From contig DAXETX010000267.1 in assembly GCA_051155735.1 (NCBI GenBank), forward strand, positions 1-5,071: 5,071 nucleotides of DNA, written 5' to 3'. The position numbers and the translations under genes are program-made. Numbering within the stretch: the stretch's first letter is position 1; the number at the start of each line of letters is the position of its first letter. Of this stretch, positions 1-5,071 are shown in pieces. This stretch comes from JASJCP01 sp051155735 (GTDB lineage Bacteria > Cyanobacteriota > Cyanobacteriia > Cyanobacteriales > Xenococcaceae). The notes beneath the pieces are model-generated. The model searched no databases, was not told the DNA's origin, and saw nothing but the letters and a program-made list of their open reading frames with translations.

Positions 1-53
1 AAAGTTAGGGCGATCGCCACAGCGATCATTATTTTCCAGATTTTTGGGAACAT
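1..53 (-). CDS. Start of an exported protein, probably a sulfatase paralogue (partial, runs off left edge)
   Basis: Only the first 17 codons lie in the window, reading MFPKIWKIMIAVAIALT. This is a lysine-bearing n-region followed by a hydrophobic stretch, as in a Sec signal peptide. The start is firm: an AAAGGAG ribosome binding site sits 5 bases upstream of the ATG. The residues align without gaps to the first 17 of the sulfatase at 4555 (MLQKIWRVMIAIAIAIT), with 11 identities, and about 39 of 53 bases match, including a HIP1 octamer at the same codons. Signal peptides usually diverge fast, so this likeness suggests a duplicated gene. Sulfatase function is therefore inferred, not seen, because the catalytic region lies outside the window. 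It follows the porin and a sulfatase fossil on the same strand. It could instead be an unrelated exported protein with a borrowed leader. Confidence 0.6.
   Translation of the reverse strand, partial: MFPKIWKIMIAVAIALT
10..17. repeat. HIP1 octamer GCGATCGC
   Basis: Perfect HIP1 copy in the signal-peptide codons (Ala-Ile-Ala) of the left-edge gene, at the same codons as the copy in the sulfatase signal peptide. Confidence 0.85.
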
Positions 54-58
54 TAGTA

Positions 59-65
59 CTCCTTT
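59..65 (-). promoter_or_regulatory. Strong ribosome binding site of the left-edge gene
   Basis: On the minus strand the bases read AAAGGAG, then a 5-base spacer TACTA, then ATG at 53-51. This is the best Shine-Dalgarno match directly before a start codon in the window, and it fixes the start of the partial gene. Confidence 0.7.
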
Positions 66-79
66 AGCAACAAATCAGT

Positions 80-259
80 TTATTGAAATAACGAACAAGT
101 AATATGAAATACTTTTGTAAAGGTAAAGGGTATTTCGTAAGCTTCTGTTACTGGAGTGCCAGTATCAAAACCAACATCAAAGGTTTCATCAATCGAAATG
201 CGATTCGGCAAGCTTTTAGCTACTCTTCCTTTGCTAATCTGAGGAAACAAAAGGGATGA
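80..259 (-). pseudogene. Fossil C-terminus of an arylsulfatase
   Basis: In the minus frame ending at the TAA at 82-80, the translation contains KGRVAKSLPNRISIDETFDV, followed by GFDTGTPVTEAYEIPFTFT. This matches the final beta-rich module of long bacterial arylsulfatases, where a GRV...P-R-S-LDE-FDVG-DTGTPV--DY-VPF-FTG pattern closes the protein. The likeness is clear over about 232-98 and weaker back to about 259. Further upstream the frame stays open to a TTG at 394, but I see no sulfatase sequence there and no ribosome binding site or ATG. The sulfatase catalytic domain, including the Cys motif, is absent. The remnant differs from the C-terminus of the intact sulfatase at 2999-4555, so it comes from a different sulfatase subtype. 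It was probably left when the rest of the gene was deleted or replaced. A short expressed peptide cannot be excluded but looks unlikely. Confidence 0.7.
99..127 (-). promoter_or_regulatory. Weak candidate sigma-70 promoter for the left-edge gene
   Basis: On the minus strand TTTACC (127-122, four of six matches to TTGACA) is followed after 17 bases by TATTAC (104-99, four of six matches to TATAAT), about 45 bases before the ATG at 53. The spacing is ideal, but both boxes are poor and the sequence is AT-rich, so chance is a real possibility. It overlaps the end of the sulfatase fossil. If real, it would let the left-edge gene be transcribed separately from the porin. Confidence 0.2.
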
Positions 260-433
260 AAGATAATTGGTTAGCAAGAGCCTCCTCGATGCAGAAGTTA
301 AATTTTTCGTAGCTGCCCCGAAAAAGTTTAAGGTCAAAAAGTAAGAGCGAGATAAGAACTTATAAGAAAGTTGTAAAGATTGGACAATAAACAATATCCG
401 TTGCTAAAACTGAGCCAGTGTTTTATCCTGACG

Positions 434-2044
434 CTAGAAATTCAGTTGTAAACGTCCGCTCAAAATAAAAACTTCATCCTCTACGGTTAAAGCTGGCTCG
501 AAGATATATTGAACATTGAACACCGTATTAATGGCTGGGGTAATCGCAAAATTGTAATAAGCTTCAATCCCATTTTCCGCATCAACTCCACTAGGAAGTA
601 ATCTATTCAGGATCGGACTACTCTCAATAAAGTCATTAAAATCATCACTGACTCTGGCGTAGTACCATCCGATGCCCAATTCATCGTATTCTCGCCCTGG
701 GATAATTCCTTTCGCTCCTAAACCAAAGCTGCCAAAGAGGTCGATCAGATTGTCTTCCCCCGAACCAATACCAAAACGCCCAAATATGCCCAAGCCTCTA
801 GGGTTCAAAAATATTGGTTGCTCGCTCGAATCTGCGTCTGATTCAGTAGGTTGTGAATTGACGGTGAAAAGATACTGATCGAAGTTGCCATAAAACATCA
901 AGGCACTGTTATTTTCATTAAAACTTACTCGGAAATCAAGTATGTCTGTTCCAGTACGGGTAAAATTAACAGGATCGGTGAGGTCTGGAGTATCATTCGT
1001 GGTAAACGCCCAGCCCAACCGCAGATTACCAGGGCGTTGTTGAATTTGATAAGACCATGTCAGTTCTTGAGTGATACTAACATCTTCAAAAAAGTCGTCC
1101 GCAAAATTATCTGCCGAGCCATTGGGATCTAATACAGAGGTCGATAGAGAAAGGCTTGAAGTCGGCTGCCAACTCAGAGCAGCGACCCAGGTACTAACTG
1201 GTACGTAAGTCCCCAACATGGGATTGAGTACTAACCCTGTATTTTGAAATTGATAGCGGTAGTCTCCTGCAAAAACATTAGCATCTCCTGCTCCAACAGT
1301 ATTGGTTTTACCTAAAATAACTTGTAGGTTAGGAGCTAAAGCTTGCAGCAGGTAATATTCAGTAGGCAAGATATAACTTCCGTCATCAGAAATGGGAACT
1401 TCTGTGGCAAAGTTAGTAGGCAATAAAGCTCCTGCATCATCACTAATACCATTACCAAAGCGACTTTGGAGGCTAACTTGAATTAAACCAGCACTCCATA
1501 ATCCGAGACGACCCGTATCTAAAGTTAAGGCTAGATCAAGATTTTGCGTTATCCCTAAATCATCCCTGGAACGACGACCGCCATCGACAATCCCTTGCAG
1601 ATCAGTAGTAGAATAAATCCCAATAAATACTCCCTCTTCTGCCAGCGCTGACCTTGCTCCGCCCCAATCTCCCGTAATTTGAGTTCGAGAGCTAAAATCA
1701 CCCGAAACACTACCCACACCACCAAACGGATATGGATTCTTGTGTAATAAATTGAGCAAGAAAGGCGCTGCATCTAGAAGGGACAGTTTACCAGGTTGAG
1801 ATTCTGATGCTTCTGATGTTTGGTTGGCTTCAGTTTTTGAGGCTTGGGTTATTCCTGGGATATCGTCTTGCTCCAATTCTGTTCTATTATCGGCTGCTTC
1901 TGGTAAAAGATCGGATGCAGATGTTGAAGGAGTAGCAAGATCATTAACTACAGCTTTGGGGGCTTCAGTTGCCAATGTTAACGGTAACGGAATTGAACCT
2001 AACATTAAACCCAAGATTAGACGTTCCAAATCGATCCATGCCAT
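434..2044 (-). CDS. OprB-family outer-membrane porin, stand-alone form without SLH domain
   Basis: This 536-residue protein is a predicted outer-membrane beta-barrel of the carbohydrate-selective porin (OprB) family. Residues 1-26 form a signal-like hydrophobic segment, though with acidic residues (D5, E7) beside R8. Residues 27-85 are a low-complexity acidic, Ser/Thr-rich linker. The family signature TGDWGGARSALAEEGV lies at 124-139. Alternating amphipathic strands fill the rest, a conserved-looking C-terminal block (EAYYNFAITPAINTVFNVQY) lies at 494-513, and the chain ends in LQLNF, the terminal aromatic expected for barrel insertion. Many cyanobacterial OprB proteins have an N-terminal SLH domain that holds the envelope together; none is seen here. 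The ATG follows GAGGG with an 8-base spacer. The gene lies 67 bases after the carrier gene and is probably co-transcribed with it. OprB founders take up sugars, but cyanobacterial members may pass inorganic ions, so the solute is unknown. Confidence 0.9.
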   Translation of the reverse strand: MAWIDLERLILGLMLGSIPLPLTLATEAPKAVVNDLATPSTSASDLLPEAADNRTELEQDDIPGITQASKTEANQTSEASESQPGKLSLLDAAPFLLNLLHKNPYPFGGVGSVSGDFSSRTQITGDWGGARSALAEEGVFIGIYSTTDLQGIVDGGRRSRDDLGITQNLDLALTLDTGRLGLWSAGLIQVSLQSRFGNGISDDAGALLPTNFATEVPISDDGSYILPTEYYLLQALAPNLQVILGKTNTVGAGDANVFAGDYRYQFQNTGLVLNPMLGTYVPVSTWVAALSWQPTSSLSLSTSVLDPNGSADNFADDFFEDVSITQELTWSYQIQQRPGNLRLGWAFTTNDTPDLTDPVNFTRTGTDILDFRVSFNENNSALMFYGNFDQYLFTVNSQPTESDADSSEQPIFLNPRGLGIFGRFGIGSGEDNLIDLFGSFGLGAKGIIPGREYDELGIGWYYARVSDDFNDFIESSPILNRLLPSGVDAENGIEAYYNFAITPAINTVFNVQYIFEPALTVEDEVFILSGRLQLNF

Positions 2045-2111
2045 TGCGATTACCCTCGCTCCACACTTAAAAAAATAAAATCGCGCTTAATTTTCCTGAT
2101 GACTCTCTTCC

Positions 2112-2996
2112 CTACTCCGAAGGGACTGGTTCGCGAATCTTTCGTTTCATCCATTGAGAATAAGGTAAGTTGACAACAATCCCAATAATTTGAGCAGCAA
2201 CGATAGTTAAAATCGCATCGATGCGGTTGAGAGAAGTAGCAATAAAGAGCGCCAATCCTGCATTGCGAGCGATCGCTGATATCGCGATACTAGCTTGTTG
2301 CTGGGGTTCGTAATCACTAGCCAAAAAATGACTGATTGCCAGCAGTACTAGATTAAAAATTGCGATCGCTAGAAAAGGTAGCCAACCTAAGTTTCCTAGC
2401 AAATTGGTAGTAACAATTAAAGTCAGGAATAGGAGCGTTAAGATCAGTAAAAGCACCTTAGATATAGCATTAAGAAGTCCCGCCAATTTTTCGACCCACT
2501 GCAACCGAATTTGGCGCAGCCCAAAGCCAATACCTAGGGGTAAAAACTGTACCAAAGCGACCATTTTCACGATGCCCCAAATATCGAGGCTGACATCAGA
2601 AGCTTCAGGAAATCCAAATTTAAATAAGCCGAGGATTAACGGCGTGGCTACCATGGCTGTCAATGCTAGAGTCACCTGCAAGCTCAAAGCCAATTCTCGC
2701 CCTACTCCAGCTTTACTAACCCGTTGAGTGAGAAAGGGCGGGCAAGGAGAAGCCATCAGTAGTGCCAAAGCCAGGGGTACGGGTTTTGGTAAATCGACAG
2801 TCAAAATTAATAACCCCAACAATAAAGGTGGTAAAATCACTGCTACTAAAAGCGTGCGCCAAACTAATCCCGAATTCCGCCAAAACTCTCGTAGTTGGGC
2901 GATTGACAAGCTCATGCCCAAAGAAAGAATGAAGGTAAAAATCGTAACCGAGACAAATCCCCGAAACAGGGGGCTACTGGGGCTAATAATACTCAT
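2112..2996 (-). CDS. Bile acid:sodium symporter (BASS/SBF) family membrane carrier
   Basis: This 294-residue, very hydrophobic protein has about nine predicted membrane segments (roughly 13-34, 46-68, 72-88, 102-125, 141-160, 177-198, 204-226, 237-254 and 258-277). The repeat-like signatures of the BASS fold are visible: an early FILSLGMSLS, the unwound ASPCPPFLTQRVSKAG stretch at 82-97, and IARNAGLALFIATSLN at 242-257. Length fits the family, and the positive tail (MKRKIRE) suits the cytoplasmic face. BASS carriers import organic anions such as bile acids, sulfated steroids, pyruvate or pantothenate with sodium; the substrate here cannot be read. The ATG is two bases after the sulfatase stop and lacks a good ribosome binding site, so translation is probably coupled to the sulfatase. 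This suggests it carries a substrate or product linked to that enzyme. Assignment to the family rests on motif recall, not on a search. Confidence 0.72.
   Translation of the reverse strand: MSIISPSSPLFRGFVSVTIFTFILSLGMSLSIAQLREFWRNSGLVWRTLLVAVILPPLLLGLLILTVDLPKPVPLALALLMASPCPPFLTQRVSKAGVGRELALSLQVTLALTAMVATPLILGLFKFGFPEASDVSLDIWGIVKMVALVQFLPLGIGFGLRQIRLQWVEKLAGLLNAISKVLLLILTLLFLTLIVTTNLLGNLGWLPFLAIAIFNLVLLAISHFLASDYEPQQQASIAISAIARNAGLALFIATSLNRIDAILTIVAAQIIGIVVNLPYSQWMKRKIREPVPSE
2269..2276. repeat. HIP1 octamer GCGATCGC
   Basis: A perfect copy of the cyanobacterial highly iterated palindrome, inside the carrier gene (codons for the IAISAIARN region). Confidence 0.85.
2362..2369. repeat. HIP1 octamer GCGATCGC
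   Basis: A second perfect HIP1 copy in the carrier gene, 93 bases from the previous one, in codons for the LAIAIFN membrane segment. Confidence 0.85.
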
Positions 2997-2998
2997 GG

Positions 2999-4555
2999 TT
3001 AATTCTTAGAAGTAGCTGTAAGCTTTTCTAGAGCCTGGTCGAGAGAGAACGAAGCTGGCTTTTGACGGGGCGGAAATTCTTGAAAACTATTGAGAAAAGC
3101 TGCAACATAGCCTTGAGCGGGAACTAGCAGAAAATTGTGATGGTGCATCCAGTCTTGAAAGTTATTAGCATCGAGGAAAGCCCTTTCAAAAGGATCTCGT
3201 CGCAAACTAAAAATATAAGGCGCTCGCAGGGGAGTTAAGGGTTTTTGCCAAACGTCATAGCCTGTTGCCTGTTGCTCTAAAAATAGGGCTTTCCATTCTT
3301 GGTAGCGCAGGGCAGCCAGATCGCCGTCATCAGTAAAGTAGAAAAATTCTTGCCGTGGTGCTTCCTCTACTGTCCCCGTAAGATAGGGAAGAAAATTGTA
3401 GCCGTCAAGATGAACTTTAAATTTTTTATTGCCAGCGCGATCGCCTTTGAGTAATTTTCCCTTAATATCCGATTCTCCCGCTGCTGCTACTAAGGTCGGA
3501 AACCAATCCAAGGCAGACATAATTTCATTAGAAACTGTAGCTGCTGGAATATGTCCTGGCCAGCGGACGATGGCAGGGACTCGAAAACCACCTTCCCAAG
3601 GGGTATCTTTCATGCCGTGAAACGGGGTCATCCCGCTATCGGGCCAGCCGTAAACCGCTGCGCCATTATCGGTACTGTATAGAACAATAGTATTGTCGGT
3701 AATTTCTAATTGATCGAGCTTGTCAAGGAGTTGTCCTACTTGGGCATCATGTTCCACCATGCCATCCGCTTCTAAGCCATAGCCTGTTACTCCTTGGGAT
3801 TCTGGCTTGAGATGGGTATTCATGTGCATCCGCGTTGCGTTGAACCAGACAAAAAAGGGTTGGTTATTATCTGTTGCCTGTTCCATAAAGTTCGTTGCTG
3901 CTTCTAAAAATTCCTCGTCAACGGTTTCCATTCGTTTCGCAGTTAGAGAGCCAGTATCTTCGATTTTCCCACCAGCATAAGAATGCAGTACGCCCCGTGG
4001 ACCATATTTTTGTTTAAACTCAGGTTTTTCGGGATAGTCTGGGTATTCTGGTTCTTCTTCCGCATTAAGGTGATAGAGATTGCCAAAAAACTCGTCAAAG
4101 CCATGATTAGTGGGGAGAAACTCGTCTCTGTCTCCTAAATGGTTCTTACCAAATTGCCCAGTAGCATAGCCCATCGGTTTGAGGATTTCGGCAATAGTCG
4201 GGTCTTCTGGTTGCAATCCCAACTTAGAACCTGGCAACCCAACTTTAGTTAACCCCGTACGAAAAGGACTTTGCCCCGTAATAAAGGCTGCTCGACCAGC
4301 AGTACAGCTATTTTCACCGTAGTAATCGGTAAAGCGCATGCCTTCACGAGCCAAGCGATCGAGGTTGGGGGTGCGATAGCCCATCATGCCGTTATTATAG
4401 GCACTGAGGTTAAACCAGCCGATGTCGTCGCCCCAAATTACTAAAATATTAGGTTTTTCCGTATTTTGAGCTAAAGCAGGCGACACGGTAGTTTGACAGA
4501 ATAAGGTGATAGCGATCGCAATGGCAATCATTACTCGCCAAATTTTTTGTAACAT
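2999..4555 (-). CDS. Exported formylglycine-dependent sulfatase (arylsulfatase type, CTAGR motif)
   Basis: This complete 518-residue sulfatase should hydrolyse sulfate esters to an alcohol plus free sulfate, outside the inner membrane. Residues 1-29 are a Sec signal peptide with likely cleavage after ALA. Active-site parts are in order: metal-binding GDD at 42-44, C84-T-A-G-R88 with C84 as the predicted formylglycine, K137 and H139 in FGKNHLG, H244 in TRMHMNTH, D296-N297 in STDNGA, and K316 in HGMKDTPWEGG. A complete C-terminal subdomain follows (about 400-500, ending near FPPRQKPASF). The stretch from DDIGW to NHGFDEFFGNLYHLNAEEEP matches a well-populated bacterial arylsulfatase group, so the family is secure but the substrate is not. 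The start is supported by AGGA at 4567-4564 with an 8-base spacer. The motif has Ala where CxPxR sulfatases have Pro, which bears on the maturation enzyme. It lies 67 bases after the broken amidohydrolase and is coupled to the carrier downstream. Confidence 0.95.
   Translation of the reverse strand: MLQKIWRVMIAIAIAITLFCQTTVSPALAQNTEKPNILVIWGDDIGWFNLSAYNNGMMGYRTPNLDRLAREGMRFTDYYGENSCTAGRAAFITGQSPFRTGLTKVGLPGSKLGLQPEDPTIAEILKPMGYATGQFGKNHLGDRDEFLPTNHGFDEFFGNLYHLNAEEEPEYPDYPEKPEFKQKYGPRGVLHSYAGGKIEDTGSLTAKRMETVDEEFLEAATNFMEQATDNNQPFFVWFNATRMHMNTHLKPESQGVTGYGLEADGMVEHDAQVGQLLDKLDQLEITDNTIVLYSTDNGAAVYGWPDSGMTPFHGMKDTPWEGGFRVPAIVRWPGHIPAATVSNEIMSALDWFPTLVAAAGESDIKGKLLKGDRAGNKKFKVHLDGYNFLPYLTGTVEEAPRQEFFYFTDDGDLAALRYQEWKALFLEQQATGYDVWQKPLTPLRAPYIFSLRRDPFERAFLDANNFQDWMHHHNFLLVPAQGYVAAFLNSFQEFPPRQKPASFSLDQALEKLTATSKN
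3437..3444. repeat. HIP1 octamer GCGATCGC
   Basis: Perfect HIP1 copy in the sulfatase gene, encoding the GDRAG stretch near residue 372. Confidence 0.85.
4512..4519. repeat. HIP1 octamer GCGATCGC
   Basis: Perfect HIP1 copy in the Ala-Ile-Ala codons of the sulfatase signal peptide. Confidence 0.85.
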
Positions 4556-4622
4556 TGTTGATTTCCTAATTAGCGTTAAAGATAAATCTGCTTTTGGCTG
4601 TTAAAAATCGCGTTTGAGTTTT

Positions 4623-5071
4623 TTAGTACCTCCTAATTTGCGATGACTCTTGGCGATAAACTGTAGAACCCTCCTTAATCGTTTCCAGCACTTCGATATC
4701 TCGGATGGTCAGGGGATCGACCGTTAAGGGGTTAGCAGAAAGAATTACCAAATCTGCCAATTTACCTGGTTCGAGAGAGCCTTTGCTGTCTTCCTCAAAG
4801 TGCTGATATGCTGACCAAATGGTTAATGACTTTAAGCCTTCTAGGGGTGTAACTTGCTGTTCCTCTCCCAGGACTTGGTTAGTGCGAGTGCGACGATTGA
4901 CAACGCTCCAGAGTAACCGCATAGCACTGGGCAATACTACAGGTGCATCGTTCAAAAGATTCGCAACGTTAGCAGCAATGCCTTGATTGAATACATGACC
5001 GTGTCCATCGACAAAGCCTGGCACTATCACCTCGTCTTCAAGCTCGATAATTTGCGTGGTTTCTCCCTGAA
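4623..5071 (-). pseudogene. YtcJ-like amidohydrolase with in-frame internal deletion (partial, runs off right edge)
   Basis: The open frame continues from the window edge (QGETTQIIELEDEVIVPGF), so the true start is outside; GTG at 5030 is only an internal codon. The N-terminal part has PGFVDGHGHVFNQG, the metal-binding HxH motif of the Amidohydro_3 (YtcJ) family. About ten residues later, after ANLL, it jumps to NDAPVVLPSAMRLLW, which in that family is the end of the barrel (the HSDAP-type motif with the last metal Asp). The normal C-terminus follows: VTPLEGLKSLTIW, AYQHFEEDSKGSLEPGKLAD and LVILSANPLTVDP. The several hundred residues that hold the other metal ligands (central Lys and His residues) are missing, with the junction near 4952/4953. 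The reading frame survives, so a short protein may be made, but activity is very unlikely. Intact relatives hydrolyse C-N bonds in amides or similar substrates. An assembly error is the main alternative. Confidence 0.78.

Larger units (their letters stand above)
54..433. other. 380-base interval without an intact gene
   Basis: Between the porin stop and the left-edge gene the only recognisable content is the sulfatase fossil (about 80-259), the ribosome binding site at 59-65 and a weak promoter candidate at 99-127. In 260-433 I find no coding similarity in any minus-strand frame and no convincing terminator. A 4-bp hairpin (ACTG-GCT-CAGT at 419-409) followed by only four T residues is too weak to call. 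Confidence 0.6.

Noticed and set aside
80..394. A real 104-residue protein covering the whole open frame
   Set aside because: The only start is a TTG without a ribosome binding site, and recognisable sequence is limited to the terminal arylsulfatase-like part.
63..408. Nine-base inverted repeat TTTAGCAAC (63-71) and GTTGCTAAA (400-408) flanking the sulfatase fossil, as possible mobile-element ends
   Set aside because: A 9-base match in an AT-rich 400-base stretch is near chance; shorter TTAGCAA copies occur elsewhere in the interval, and there is no transposase or target-site duplication.
400..420. Hairpin ACTG-GCT-CAGT plus TTTT after the porin as a terminator
   Set aside because: The stem is only four base pairs, its extension is broken by a mismatch, and the T run is short.
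672..878. Plus-strand open frames within the porin, carrier and sulfatase genes (for example 672-878, 1824-2078, 2404-2727, 2728-3009, 3429-3620)
   Set aside because: They are antisense to well-supported genes, have no recognisable domains and look like by-products of the coding strand's composition.
2045..2111. Promoter or terminator in the carrier-porin gap (T-rich run with AAAAT/ATTTT arms)
   Set aside because: The possible stem is all A/T and no pair of spaced promoter boxes is convincing; the porin may simply be part of the same transcript.
4490..4510. Lipoprotein signal at the sulfatase Cys20 (TLFC)
   Set aside because: Phe directly before the Cys does not fit a lipobox, while a standard cleavage site after ALA at residue 29 is present.
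4556..4622. Sulfatase promoter using TTAACA as a -35 box
   Set aside because: No acceptable -10 box lies 16-18 bases downstream; candidate boxes are too near or too far.

Overview
The window reads as cyanobacterial DNA. It holds five copies of the octamer GCGATCGC (HIP1), far above chance for 5 kb and a hallmark of many cyanobacterial genomes. It also encodes an OprB-type outer-membrane porin of the kind common in cyanobacteria. Base composition is moderately AT-rich. No species can be named from this. Every recognisable gene lies on the minus strand, so transcription runs from the right edge to the left edge.

In transcription order: (1) 5071-4623 is the tail of a YtcJ-like amidohydrolase that seems to have lost its whole catalytic middle by an in-frame deletion. 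(2) 4555-2999 is a complete exported sulfatase of the formylglycine type, with the active-site motif C-T-A-G-R. (3) 2996-2112 is an inner-membrane carrier of the bile acid:sodium symporter (BASS/SBF) type, starting two bases after the sulfatase stop. (4) 2044-434 is a stand-alone OprB-family porin without an SLH domain. (5) 433-54 has no intact gene but carries a fossil of the C-terminus of a second, different arylsulfatase (about 259-80). (6) 53-1 is the first 17 codons of another exported protein. It has a strong ribosome binding site, and its signal-peptide start closely resembles that of sulfatase (2), so it is probably a further sulfatase.

Taken together, the intact genes cover three compartments: a porin for entry through the outer membrane, a periplasmic sulfatase to remove sulfate esters, and an inner-membrane carrier for the product or another organic anion. 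This suggests scavenging of sulfated organic compounds, but the substrate cannot be read from the sequence. The two broken genes and the likely sulfatase paralogue show a sulfatase-rich locus that has been duplicated and is partly decaying. I see no RNA genes, insertion sequences, CRISPR arrays or wholly new system here. The most interesting points are the deletion-fused amidohydrolase, the sulfatase fossil, and the sulfatase-carrier coupling.
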